NCBI GenBank assembly: GCA_026315105.1
Contig: CM048746.1
Location: 348,939,548-349,003,547 of the forward strand
Source of the DNA: Locusta migratoria
Taxonomy: Eukaryota; Arthropoda; Insecta; Orthoptera; Acrididae
Length of the DNA: 64,000 bases
Reading direction: 5' to 3'
Part shown: positions 22,986-34,332 of the stretch, piece by piece
Numbering within the stretch: the first letter of the stretch is position 1
How the letters are laid out: every line of letters starts with the position of its first letter
Program-made: the position numbers and the translations under genes
The notes under the pieces: model-generated
Seen by the model: the letters and a program-made list of their open reading frames with translations, nothing else
What the model was told of the DNA's origin: nothing
Databases searched by the model: none

Positions 22986-24000
22986 TTATGAAAAAGAAGC
23001 AACATTAAATACTGCTGAAAAGCTGATTCTTCTATCACCGAACTAACGTCGAGATCTTGTCATACTTGTTCAGGTGTGACGGAAGAGTTACATCATCTCT
23101 TCAATACATTAGCTGACAGTAACTATATAGGCGCAACTATAGGCGCAATGTAGTGGATAAAACCCAGCATCGCATACTATAGTACTGCTCTCATGATGTA
23201 CTCTACTCTAAAGAAACTCGATGAAATTCCACAACTACAGTGGATCATCAGACAGAAAACCAACGAAAGTAGCAGAACAATAAACTGTGTGAAATCACAC
23301 GTGAAAATACGAAACAAGTGAAATGTGCAACGAAAAATAATATTAATATATCTTATTATGTAATTTATCTATGTAAAGTAATGTTTCAGTGTTTCCACAT
23401 CAGTGCCTCGCCTACCGATCAGATTATGCTTCATAAAACGCTGTATGGCTCGCCGGCGAAGAGTGAGTCTGCTAATGTCTCATTTAAGCGCCTCGTCCCA
23501 TCTTCCTGGCGCCAACTTGGAATTGCGTCTGGCTTTCTGCCTCCGGCTAAAAGTTGTGAGTAAACGTCTTTTGTACCGAATTGTATTATTTTTATTTTTT
23601 TTTATTTTTCGCTTTTAAAAGGATTTAAAGGGTCACTATATCTAGAGTGGGAGGGAAATTATTTAAGTGGGTTTCGTTCCAGAGACCACCCGGGGCGACA
23701 CAGTGGAGTGTCCCTCGACTGCCTCGTCTGGCTCCCGTTCCGCAGGTACGGAAGTGACCAGCTTCACAAAAACATAAACAGGTCAGGTGTATGTCAACGA
23801 GTCAGAGCTCCAGCCTCGATTAAAATATCTTGTTGAACTTGCGACATGATTTCGTAATTTGCATATTAAACTGTAATTATTATCCTTAGAAATGCTCGTA
23901 ACCCATCGAGTTATATTTAAATGAGTCGTCTTGACGAGTAGAATGTGATTCTAAGGTCGGAATATGCAGGAAATTAAAATGAGGAGAACTCGACTCCTTA
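22986..24000. other. No gene; flank of the Harbinger-like element
   Basis: Nothing recognised except 23922-24000, which matches the reverse complement of 10525-10602. The reading frame at 23318-23563 has no motif. Confidence 0.3.
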
Positions 24001-26103
24001 GGCCCGGCGCACACTTGACGCAGCAGAGGCAGAGCAGAGGCAGAGGCGAGGCGCAGGGCCTCTGCTGGTCAGCGCACACTTGACGCAGCGCAGGCAGAGG
24101 AGGGCAGCGCAGCTTGCAACAGCATGTGCTGCATGTCCACTGCAAACCTCTCCATGCAATTACATTTAATTCCTGAATCTCCTTCAAAACTCAGTTAATT
24201 TAATTTGTGTGTGTGTGTGTGTTCTGATAGAGTATAAGAGCAGTGAAAGGTCTGTTGAGCAACAGGCAAAAGTGACGAATACATGCTGAATTTCTCTGGT
24301 CCATGGAAGCTCATTTAAGCTCTTGAGCTATTCCGACTAAACAGACGACAGTTCAAAGAGAGTCACATGCTGAGTAAGAAGGATTTAACAGAGAAGAAAA
24401 ATGGTGTGACACGTTATACCCGCTAAAGAAAAATTAGGGATATGTTTTAGGAATTTAATTAAAGTCAGATTTATTTTTCTTTCATTTCTTTTATAATTCA
24501 GTGAAACAAGTGTCACAGCAGATTCAATAATTGAAAGAACCTTTATACAACTGTCATATTTAATCATGACTGTGGCGCAGTATATACGATCAGAAACACT
24601 TTTCTTCTCGGTGACACCTGGTATGCTTTTCATATGTCTTAGATTGAAAGGTATATCGATATGAAAAATTTTGCAAATCATAGTTTCCTTGTTTAACTGC
24701 ATTAGCACGCAAAAGTGATTCCTTACTTAGGTCTTTATTCGTAGCTCCTCCATGCTCCTGAGTACTAAGATACTGACGTTTGCTTTTTCTTCTTCTTCTT
24801 CTATGACGACAGCTGTGCATGTACATGCAGTATTTTATTACATTGCATTCTTATTTTCTCTCTGTCATCATTTCTAATGATAATTACCTTCAGCAGCCAT
24901 TATATTTGTTAGTAATTAGTGAAGCTAATGCTAACACTTTTGCAAATGTAGAATTTCTGAAAGTAATATAGAATTCAGGTTGAGAAATACTGACGAGAGA
25001 CGTTCCTAGCATCATCTATGGTTTAGCAGTGAGCTGAAGCTCCACGAAGGGGTGGACATTGTGTTTCAAGAAATTGAAGAAGGTCCCTGATAGTAAAAAA
25101 AAATCGTTGCACGTTCCTTCTGGTTTCGCCGAACTTATTATTCAGTAGTAACGGGAATTTTAGCTTATATAGTGCTTTCATGCTTGCCACAAAGTTTACT
25201 GAAACCAGAGACTATAGACCGTAAAACTACACAATCAGCATCTTCGGTTTATGAATCTCGGTGTCTTTCTATTTCAGTAAGTTGTTCGTTTCCAGCTTGG
25301 GTCTGTATCGGCAGCATACGAAGAAGAGAGACACGAGGCAGCTCCGCATTCGGCAAAGCAGGCGGCAACAGCCGCGCGTGTGCCGCGCAGCGGCCGACCG
25401 CGTCGCGTCAAAAGTGTATCTCACGTATTTTCTCGAGAATCGAAAGTGGTATGGCTCTCATTCCACCGTTAAAAACAATTTCGATATGTTAGCTACATTT
25501 CGTTCGCAGTAATGTATGGTGTAAAACGCAGCAAACGCAAACTAGCCAGCGACTACTTTTTTCACTGCAAACTCTTCAAAATATGCGCGTCGTTGTACTT
25601 TATTTTTTATTATAACAATAACTATGTACAATAACGAAAAGAAAACCCCCCCAACGTCATGCGGTGGCTTTTGCCTATATGATACAGAAAAATAATTTTT
25701 TTCTAGTGTGTAGTTTCTGCAAAATCGATTGTGGAAGCTGCGTTAGCGCAAAACAGGCACAAATCGGAAAGTAATATTTTTAATTTTTTTACGCAGAAAG
25801 TAAAAGTGTTACAAAGAAACTAAATACAGAGAAGGATGAAGCTTATATTCGTCTACATAAAAAATTTCTTTTCGAAGCATATCGAAAGACTTGAAATTTC
25901 ACTTTGCGACAGAGGTGGAACAGAGGCGCAGGAAAACTGTGCGCCTCGGACAACCGGACAGAGGCGTGACCGAGGAAACGCCTGCCCTCCGCCTCGGCTG
26001 CGTTAAGTGTGCGCTGCCCCATTAGAAAGCATGCGTTACAGACGGACGGAGGTCTCGCCTCTGCCTCTCCTCTGCCTCTGCTGCGTCAAGTGTGCGCCGG
26101 GCC
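24001..26103. mobile_element. Non-autonomous DNA transposon, Harbinger-like
   Basis: 2103-bp element with inverted ends that both begin GGCCCGGCGCACACTTGACG and stay nearly identical for about 50 bp. A second, inner GCGCACACTTGACGCAGC-type motif lies about 70 bp in on both sides, giving imperfect GC-rich terminal regions of 110-190 bp. It is flanked by TTA (23998-24000 and 26104-26106), the 3-bp TWA target expected for PIF/Harbinger elements. The AT-rich interior shows no transposase: frames at 25172-25492 and 25261-25512 overlap and match nothing. A hAT or other origin is not excluded. Confidence 0.7.
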
Positions 26104-26106
26104 TTA

Positions 26107-26177
26107 GAGTGGTACAGTGTACTCTCCGCCATGCACTTTACGGTGGGTTGAGGAGTTTATATGTAGATGTGGATGTA
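26107..26177 (+). mobile_element. LINE 3' tail fragment
   Basis: Seventy bases resembling the end of the CR1-like LINEs here (GTGGTACAGTGTACTCTCCG, then ATGTAGATGTGGATG). It lies directly after the Harbinger-like element and before Gypsy-like pol. Confidence 0.5.
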
Positions 26178-27655
26178 CCTTCTTAAGAAAGGATTGTGTT
26201 TGCCGAGATAGTTGGGCACTGACTTGCACAAATAATCAGCAACATGCATTTGACGCCATTAAACCCGCAATCTGTAATCCTTCCATTCTCGGAGTACACG
26301 ATTTTAATAAAAGATTTGTCATCCAAACAGACGCCTCCTGCCTTGGTATTTCAGCTGTACTGTTACAAAAACAGCAGCACCAAAGACAACTTTTAGCCTC
26401 TGCCTTCTGCAACCTTACCTTTGTTGAAGCTAAATATTCTGTATATGAGTGTGAAACCCTTGAGCTGGGTTTTGGCCAAGCCACGCAAGACTGGTCGTAT
26501 TGCTAGGTGGGCCATTTGTATTTCCACATTTCAATTTAAGGTTCGCCACATTAAGAGAATTAACAATATGTTGGCTGGCGTTTTAATCCGTATGTATGCC
26601 AAAGGCCCAGCCGATTGCTCTAGCACTCCACCGGATCACGAATTAGTTTGCCCTCTACTCACTGTCATTCCACAAGTTTTCGGTGATTTGCCTGATAGAC
26701 AACATCAGGACGCTAATTGGGGACTAATTAAGCACCGTATTGAGACCGGGGACAACTTACCAATGACGAGATCGTTAGAGATATATTATGTGAAAGGGTG
26801 CGACGCAATGATGAGTTTAAAATTTGTGTTCCTGCTAGTTTTATTCAATACGGTTTTTTCTTATTTTCATGATTCTCTTATGGGTGGACTACTTGGTTTT
26901 CATAAAACTCGTTTGAAGATTAAACAGCATCTTACTTGGCCCTCTATGGTTAAGGATAGTAGTGATATGGTTGTTCGTTGCAAGTTATCAGGAGGTCAAA
27001 CCCAGCTGTTGGCTACACCATGGATTACTCTACTCTGATAGGCAACAGGCCCCCTTTGATAAACTTTATAACGATCACCTCGGCTCACTCCCACGCACTG
27101 GTAGAGGTAATCAATATATTTTGGTGGTGATAGTCATAGACGCTTTTAGTAGTTTCACGTGGCTATTGCTGACTCATAACCAGCACTACAGTCAATCATC
27201 TTGCCAATATTTTTAGTGTGTTCAGCCCTCCTAAACAGCTTGTCAGTGATAATGCTCCTTGATTCCAATCGGCGCCTTTTAAGGCACTTCCGGAATGGCA
27301 TCAAACATGTGACTACCACCCCTACTATCCTAAAGGGTCATTTGCGGAAACAGTGAATCGTAACCTCAAATCGGCTCTCATTCTTTACCATCAAAATTCT
27401 CCCCTTAAGTTGTATTGAACGTTGTCTTGGTTCAGCTTTGCGTTCAATAATGCTAATCATGAAGCCTATTTGATATTTTCTTACCAGGTCAATTCACGTC
27501 TTGCCAATCACTTGGACATTGATAACTTGTTGCCTAACATGGATACACCCCAGCTTATCCAACACAATTGGAGAAGAGTGAAAGGTGGGTTGGAAATACA
27601 AGGTAAGGACGTTATGCAAATGGTTTGTTCACTTGGTATTCAAGGATAGGCGTGG
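26178..27655 (+). pseudogene. Gypsy-type pol relic (RNase H and integrase)
   Basis: Decayed pol of an LTR retrotransposon. RNase H region: QQHAFDAIKPAICNPS, then FVIQTDASCLGISAVLLQ (26240-26370) with the catalytic-type Asp in QTDAS. A frameshift near 26460 leads to a segment ending INNMLAGVLIRMY. Integrase: a zinc-binding-like part GFHKTRLKIKQHLTWPSM (about 26895-26950), then the core GNQYILVVIVIDAFSSFTW (27107-27165) and LSWFSFAFNNANHEAY (27420-27470). There are at least four frame breaks. It belongs to an old endogenous element and is not functional. Gag, protease and the RT palm are absent. Confidence 0.7.
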
Positions 27656-27723
27656 CTGACCTACCATCGAACATTTAATTAATTAATTCTCCACTTTCCA
27701 AGTAATAATACCCATCTAAAATT

Positions 27724-29212
27724 GTTTAAAGGGGGGGGGGTTAACTAATTTGAATGATTTGAGTAAAGAAATTTGTTTTGAGTCGTTTTATTCTCTGATG
27801 TCAAATGATCGTCAGGGTTGAAAGCAAGATACACATACAATTGAGCAGAGAACAAATTAAACGAATACACAACAATGTAAACAATCCTACATCAAGTGAC
27901 TGGTAAGTCGAAGAAAATTGTATATAATTATAAAAACTTGTGACAATTCACATTTTACTGGATCCGTGGCGTAATCAAGAGGAATATTCCGATACCAGTT
28001 TTCTGTTAAATTAAGTAACGTTTCCAACATTCCAAAATTGAATAGCACGTGAAACACTAGCAAATGCACGCGATACTGTACCAAAACTGTGCTGGCTGGC
28101 GATGTCGGCAACACGACGGGTGGACGGCGGCTGTGTGCCTCGATAGCTGCAAGTCGTGGACCCAGAGATAAATTCAGCTTCGTATTCCAGAAGCGATATT
28201 TAACTAACATCAGCCCAGAGGATCTCAATGCCTACGATCTCACTCGTTCGACTGTATCGTGCCACTACAGGTAATTTACATGTGAAACACGAATGCACTG
28301 TAGGTAGAGGTGACACCAGAACTCTGACAATCGCAATGAGTGCGTCGGTGCGTCTAATATCAGGCACGCTGACCTTGCTCTCGGCTTGCCAATCCTCAGC
28401 GCTATTAGCACAAGTTTTGGAGTAACTCCAAAAGATTTACCACAAACTCTAGCTGCTCGACGACAAGTATAAACTGAGAGCAGAAGAGTAGCGTCTGCTC
28501 TCCTTGGCTGCTCAAACACCCGTCTCCTTCTCTGCAAATCCTCCAGGCTCCGCCTATCTCTACTGATATGCCAATCCACAGCTAGGCGCCAAGGTACGGC
28601 CAATCACGGCTTGCGTTCGGGAGTCGGACAGCCGAACCTCCTTACTATAAAATAGCAGCCAATGGCCAGCTCTCCTGCGTTTCCACCGGTTGGGTCTCGC
28701 CCTTACATCCAGCGTTCTCGCGGTAGCGGCGGATGGCCTTCAGGCACCTTCGAAAACACAGCCAGCTAGCTGTTCCCAGCAAACAGCTAAACTCCCTCGC
28801 TAATGTATAATTGCGGCGCCCGCCAACTTGGCGCCTCAGACGTACAATATCCTAACGGGTGCCACCCTGGCATTCGCCAACTCGCGCCAGACGTCTCAGC
28901 TCTCCCTTCGCAAAGCACCGTACACCGCCCATGGACATGTATTGTATTGCTCCAAATGCTCCCGCCTGGATGACACCAGCGTCGGTGGCACCAACCAGAT
29001 ACTTGGGCTCACGCTTCAGTCCTACCTGCTGTGGCCTTCGGCGTCTTCCGGGATAACAGAGCCATCCTCGTGCTCTCCACCTGTCGCTGTTAGCTCTGAA
29101 TGTGTGTTTTTCCCCGTGGTACAGGCCTCACAAAACCAAGTAACAGAATATTTCTCTTCTGCTACATGCTACTAAATCGATAACCTACGAATAATCTAAT
29201 AAAATTAACAAG
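27724..29212 (+). repeat. Candidate 3' LTR preceded by a polypurine tract
   Basis: AAAGGGGGGGGGG near 27728-27740 lies just after the Gypsy-type pol, where a polypurine tract would be. The next 1.47 kb contain TATAAAA at 28646-28652, a GC-rich stretch after it, and AATAAA at 29198-29203, the order expected in an LTR. No second copy exists in the window, so the ends cannot be confirmed. Openings inside (28265-28603, 28828-29175) have no motif. Confidence 0.35.
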
Positions 29213-29640
29213 GTTGTGTTGTCCTTTTACTGTTGGAAAGCAACGTGGCAGTACTGAAATCTCTAAATACCCCACACCCGAAGAAGATTTCTGCATGTGG
29301 AGTGTCACTCCTAAATATCTGGTGTGATACAGACCAGAGGAAATCTATTCCCTACCAGTCACTTACTATTCCCTAACACATGAAATATTTCCTGAGTATC
29401 ACCATTCACAACAAGGGTCTCATTCAAACTTTAAATTCTTTTCTGAAAGTTCTATTCTTTCTTTAATATTTTATGATTTTGGTTGTAACAACGCCAGATT
29501 TAAAAATTACAATCCTATCCATTCCAAAAAGAAACCAAAACCATACACACCCTTAAGTGAGAACAGGGCCGTTTAATAGGTATACTGACAATTCCCTGGT
29601 AACCTATCTGTGATGCTGCCTTAGAAATTCAGACCCTTGT
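29213..29640. other. Unassigned stretch
   Basis: No gene or repeat recognised between the candidate LTR and the transposase relic. Confidence 0.3.
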
Positions 29641-30000
29641 TCACATTGTACACATTGACAGGAGGTACGGGTGAAACCTGTGGCCGTTTACTATACGCCA
29701 CACAGATGTGAGACTGACACCAGCGACTGCAGCAACGGCTCGTAAGCTGACATGAGGAGCGTGGTGCAGTGCAGCTAAAACAAACACCTCCGTCTCCTCA
29801 CTTCTTGCAGGTCTTCGTCTGTTACTGCGGCGCATTACCAAGCTGCCTGTTTCCCGAAGTCGTTGTTCGGCACGTAAGAACGTAATGGCTGCCGGGGCTC
29901 TTCGCCTAGGATATCTCACGGCATACTCCGTGGCTGCTTCACTGGCATCGAGCATCAGCAAAATGTCAACGTACTCGTTGTTTGTGTATGCCATCGTCAT
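29641..30000 (-). pseudogene. Transposase N-terminal domain (mariner-type), truncated
   Basis: A 119-codon reading frame encoding the DNA-binding N-terminus of an insect Tc1/mariner-superfamily transposase. It opens MTMAYTNNEYVDILLMLDAS, followed by a basic linker (RRSNRRRPARSEE) and a second helix-turn-helix with HVSLRAVAAVAGVSLTSVWR. It ends at the point where the catalytic DDE domain should begin. The adjacent + strand sequence 30098-30185 encodes the C-terminus of a transposase of the same general type, in the opposite orientation, so the copy has been rearranged. It is not a functional gene. Confidence 0.7.
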
Positions 30001-30097
30001 CCGATGTCAGTAACTCTTGTATATTGAGCCCCGGTTGTTTGTGTGCCTCCAACTGTCCGGTATACGGCCGTGTGCGGCGACAGTCGGCAGTCTAACA

Positions 30098-30400
30098 GCG
30101 CATCGAGGAAGCTTCTCACTCCGTGACACCGGCGACGTTACAACTCGGTCGCACCACATTTAGAAGGGGCATTGCATTATGCGCAGCGTTTGTGTATCTG
30201 CCCCTGAAACTTTGAAGAGTTGAAGCTCCCAAACTAACAGTGATAGGAATGTAGTTTAAATTGATTTGGACGCAGCTGGTTTGAACGAATCTACTGCGCG
30301 TTAGAAAAAAATATTCCTGTGTTGACCTACCGCATTAAAATTTCCCGTCACCTATTACTTTATAAGTTACAGAGGCAAACACACTTAGTGAAACACCCTG
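30098..30400 (+). mobile_element. Mariner-type element 3' end (transposase C-terminus plus inverted repeat)
   Basis: Bases 30098-30185 match the transposase C-terminal coding region seen at 52617-52700. They run into an inverted repeat that ends CACCCTG at 30400, followed by TA. Compared with 52767-53098, about 110 bp in the middle of the repeat are deleted. The partner N-terminal fragment (29641-30000) lies next to it but inverted. Confidence 0.7.
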
Positions 30401-30402
30401 TA

Positions 30403-30891
30403 TATATGATCTGATGGACAGACTGACTTGCAATTTGCGGCTGTTTGCTGATGATGCTGTGGTGTATGGGAGGGTGTCGTGTTCAATTGACTGTAATAGC
30501 ATACAGGATTACTTGTTGGTGCGAAAATTGCCGGCTGCTAGCTCTCAATGTAGAAAATGTAAGGTGATTAGCAGGAGTAGGAAAAACAATCCCATAATGA
30601 TCGACTACAGCTTTGGTTGCGAGCTTCTTGATGCAGTCCCGTCATACAAATATCTAGACGTAAAATTGCTGAGCGATATGAAATGGAACGAACATGTAAG
30701 GCCAGCCGCGGTGGACGAGGAGACTGAGGCGCTTCAGTCACGGTCTGCACGGCCACTACGGTCGGGGGTTCGAATCCCCCCTCGAGCATGGATATTTGTG
30801 CCGTCTTTAGTATAAGGTAGTTCATAAGTAGTTTGTAAGTTTAGGGACTGATGACCCCGTAGTTAAGTCCCATAAGCTTAACAAACATTTG

Positions 30892-30942
<51 letters not shown>

Positions 30943-31470
30943 AACATGTAAGGTCAGTCGTGAGTAATGCTGACCGCCGACTTCGGGTTATTGGTAGAAT
31001 TTTGGGAAGATGTACTTCATCTGTAAAGGAGACCGCGTATAAAACGTTTGTACGACCACTTCCTGAATATTGCTCAAGTGTCTGGGACCCGTAGCAGATG
31101 TTTAAAGGAAGACATAGAAGCAGTTCTGAGACCAGCAGCTAGGTTTGTTAATGGTAGCTTCGATCAATGCGCAAGTGTCACAGAAATGCCCCCGGAACTC
31201 AAATGGGTATCGTTGAAGAAAAACGACGTTCTTTTCGAGAAGTTCTGTTGAGGCAATTTAGAGGGCCAGAATTTGAAGCTGAGTGTAGAACGATCTTCCT
31301 GCCGTCTATTTACATTTGTCGTAACGATCACAAAGACAAGAGAAATTAGGGCTCTTACTGAGACATGTTGACATTCCTTTTTTCCTCGTTCTATTTGGGA
31401 GTGGAAAGGACAGGAAATGCCCAATAGTGGTAAAGTGTACCTTTCGCTACGCACATTACGGTGGAATGCG
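30403..31470 (+). mobile_element. CR1-like LINE relic split by a SINE
   Basis: 5'-truncated LINE starting in RT motif C (LRLFADDAVVYGRV at about 30437-30470). It continues SYKYLDVKLLSDMKWNEHV to 30700, then is interrupted by SINE-A (30702-30941), and resumes with ADRRLRVIGRILGRCTSSV and FVRPLPEYCSSVWDP. The C-terminus has FRGPEFEAECRTIFLPSIY. It begins directly after the mariner-type inverted repeat. Several stops. Confidence 0.75.
30702..30941 (+). mobile_element. SINE-A with long poly(T) end
   Basis: tRNA-headed SINE (box B GGGGTTCGAATCCCCCC) inserted in a LINE. gaacatgtaagg flanks it at 30690-30701 and 30942-30953. The 3' end is a run of about 45 T instead of the usual ACATTT end. Confidence 0.85.
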
Positions 31471-32497
31471 AAAGGATTGACTATATAAAAACGTATTTCT
31501 TGACTTCAATAAGGCGTACGATATCGTTCCGAACCGTCGCCGGGTGAACAAAGTTAAAGCATAATACGCAGTATCAGACCAACTGTGTGATTGGACTGAG
31601 GCGTTTCTTGCTAATAGAACACAACATCTCATTCTCCACGGAGAGAAGTTATCAAACATTACAATGATCGTGTCACAAGGGAGCATCATAGGACCGTTGT
31701 TTTTCGCATTATATACGCGACCTCGTAGATAACTATGGAAGTCCTATGACGTTTTTTTACGGACGATGCTGTAGTATATCTAGAAATAGCAACACTGCCG
31801 AAGAATGATATAGAGCCAGAACATTTTAAAAAAGGGGGAAGTGCTGCGTTTACATAGAAAGAAAAATTATTTATTAGGTCTGTATAAGAACGCAACTGCA
31901 GGACAAACAGTGGAAGAGTTATTTCCATAAAATATCTGGGAGTAGAAATAAGAAGCAATTTTGAAATTGAACAACCTTATGACATTAGTTGCGGCTAAGA
32001 CAGATGCCAGACAGGAAGCGTATTCCGTAAAAAAAAAAGGAAGTAGGTTACAAAACTCTCCCTGGGCCAGTGCTTGAGTACTGCTCATCAGTGTGAATCC
32101 GTAGCAGGTAGGGATATTAGAATAGAAAAGCTCTAACAGAGAGCAGACACTTCGTTACAGGCTCATTTAGTAAGCGTGAAAGCGTCGCGGAGACGGTTGT
32201 TAGGAAACTCCTGTAGCATATGCAGCAAGAGAGGCGTTCTGTATCGTGGTAAGAGCTTCTGGTCAAAGTTCCGAGAGCATATTTTTCATGAAGAGACAAC
32301 CAACATATTATTTCCTCCTACTCACATCTTGCGAAGCGACCGTAAGGTTGCATGCCTCCCTGGGGCATGGTTGTGTGTGTTTGTCCGTAGGTTAGTTTAC
32401 CTAGGTTTAAGTAGTTTGTAAGCTACGAACTGATGACCACGCAGTTTGGTCCGATAGATTTACAAACATGTGCGTGCGTGCGTGCGTGCGCGCGCGC

Positions 32498-32544
<47 letters not shown>

Positions 32545-32722
32545 AGCGAGCGACCGTAAGGATAAAATCAGAGATTAGGGCCCACAAGAAGACATACTGG
32601 CAATCATTTCGGAGGCGAACCATACGCGACTGGAAATGAGGGAAGTGATAATGATACCCAGAGTACCCTCTGTCACGTACCGTGGGCAGAATTGAGAAGT
32701 ACTGATGTCATGTAGATGTAGA
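31471..32722 (+). mobile_element. CR1-like LINE relic with (GTAGAT)n tail, split by a SINE
   Basis: Heavily decayed RT from a motif-A-like region (FLTSIRRTISF near 31500) through a thumb-like region (PVLEYCSSV near 32070) to IRAHKKTYWQSF near 32580 and a tail with ATGTAGATGTAGAG near 32710. It is interrupted by a SINE-C at 32348-32548. Confidence 0.65.
32348..32548 (+). mobile_element. SINE-C, 5'-truncated, with (TG)n tail
   Basis: Starts in the box B region (CTCCCTGGGGCATGG), keeps the body TTTAAGTAGTTTGTAAG and ends in TGCG/CG/TG simple repeats (32467-32541). A 13-bp target duplication, agcgaccgtaagg, lies at 32335-32347 and 32549-32561. Confidence 0.85.
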
Positions 32723-33159
32723 GTTAGTTCAGAGGTTCGATTTATATACCTATTGGAGGATAACATACAAGCCCACCAGAATCCTCTTAAAACTAATAAC
32801 CGGACGAGTTGGACAAAGCGCAACAAACAGTTGTTTGAGTTTTCAAATGCTGACGACCGAAACAGGAGGAAGAATGGAAGAAGTGGTCTTCCGACCGGAG
32901 CCTACTGCATAAGCTTCAGAGACATAATACGCGCTAAGAGCGACGTATTTCCTTTTGTCAAAGGTCTTCCATATTCGAAAAGAATGAAATAGGACACTAA
33001 AATATTACAGTGGACCTGTATGTCATACATCAATACGATGTTACTGAACAGAATTTGGCAATGGACAATTCCACATTCGCGTAACCGGTTGATGAGGTAA
33101 ACTGATCTCATCACTTTTTAGTAGAACTGACTTCTTTTCATCTGAATGTCTGGTTCGTT
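32723..33159. other. Unassigned stretch
   Basis: No gene recognised. The opening 32705-32992 has no motif. Confidence 0.3.
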
Positions 33160-33440
33160 ACTGAGCGAGGTGCCACAGTGGTAATGCACTGGACTTGCAT
33201 TCGGGAGGAACGTGGTTCAAATCCTCCTCCGGCCATCCAGATTCCGATTTTCCGTGATTTTCCTAAACCACTCCAGTCAAATGCCGGGATGGTCCCTTTC
33301 AAAGGGCACGGTCGATTTCCTTCCACATCCTTACCCAAAACTCCGAGCGTTTGCTCCGTCTCTAATGACCAAGCTGTCGACGGGACTTTAAACCCTAAGC
33401 TTCTTTATTCCTGTCTGGTTCCTTACTCTGCCCCTGCGTA
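33160..33440 (+). mobile_element. SINE-E (tRNA-derived, arthropod-wide type)
   Basis: Head with box A GTGCCACAGTGGTAATGC and box B TGGTTCAAATCC. The body GATTTTCCGTGATTTTCC and ATGCCGGGATGGTCCCTTTC followed by AAAGGGCACGG is a conserved SINE body that I recall from many arthropods. No target duplication located. Confidence 0.65.
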
Positions 33441-33918
33441 ATTCGTTAGAAGATTCTTTCTCTTCTTAAACTGCAGATTGTGACAATGTTTCTTGTTGTA
33501 GGATAAGAAATTTTACAATATACAGCACAATTAATAAGATAATAATCCTCTTCTCCAAAGAATCAAAAATAAGACAATAATTATAAATATAGTTTCATCG
33601 ATCTAAATTTAATATTCAAGACACAGGAATTAAAGCTGAAACATCACCAACACGATTACATAAAGCAGTTAATATACCAGCATTAGAAGACTACATTCTG
33701 ATAACAAATGTCTTGTGAAATCTTGTAGGTCACCTTAAAGGTGGAGAATTACGAAAACATTTTTAAGAGTCACCTGACGACACCGGATAGGCAATCTCAA
33801 GTGGCAGTCCACTATCCTGATACGGCGCTCATCAGATCATTGTGACAATTGCCAGCCGATAGCATCTGGCCTTGGCGTCTCCGCATTTCCGCGCGGACAG
33901 AGGTACCCACCTCGATTC
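33441..33918. other. Unassigned stretch before the I-like LINE
   Basis: No gene or repeat recognised in these 480 bp of mostly AT-rich sequence. Confidence 0.35.
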
Positions 33919-34332
33919 AAGAAATGACAACCCCCCCCCAGGGGGCCCACAGTTCTTTTGTGGGTACGTGTGTGGCGCGCACGGGGCCCCGAGCCGGAGC
34001 AGCCTTTCTTGTGCCCCAGGCTGCTTCACTTTCCCTCCCGGTTTATGCCTTCCCCCGGAGACGGGCATATTTCGTGAGCTACGGTGTTTCTTGTTGTCGT
34101 TTTTCTTCCTTCGTTCCTTCCTTTCTTACCCTTTGTTTCTGTCTTTCTCTCCTTGTACTCTCCTAGCCTTCTTCTCCTCCTCATTAGTCTCCACCTCGGC
34201 GTTTGAGACCCTTCCTTCCTCTTCACTTTCTCTATTCTTCTTCTTTCCTCCCTGTGCGTGTCTGAAGCCCGACCCACGCATTATCATGCGTAGCAGGTGA
34301 CGGGGTAACGCGTAATTCCCCGCCCTGGGTAA

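Noticed and set aside
25172..25512. Two overlapping frames of 106 and 83 residues inside the Harbinger-like element, considered as a transposase
   Set aside because: They overlap in different frames, have no DDE or helix-turn-helix motif and no similarity I recognise.
28265..29175. Several 100-residue frames in a GC-richer region, considered as a host gene
   Set aside because: Overlapping on both strands, without domains or splice context; the region is better explained as possible LTR sequence.
32433..32639. Frames rich in alternating Cys-Val or Thr-His
   Set aside because: Translation of a TG/CG microsatellite in a SINE tail.
33872..34300. 142-residue Ser/Phe/Leu-rich frame in the leader of the I-like LINE
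   Set aside because: Low-complexity pyrimidine-rich sequence in the 5' region, overlapped by antisense frames; not the ORF1 start.
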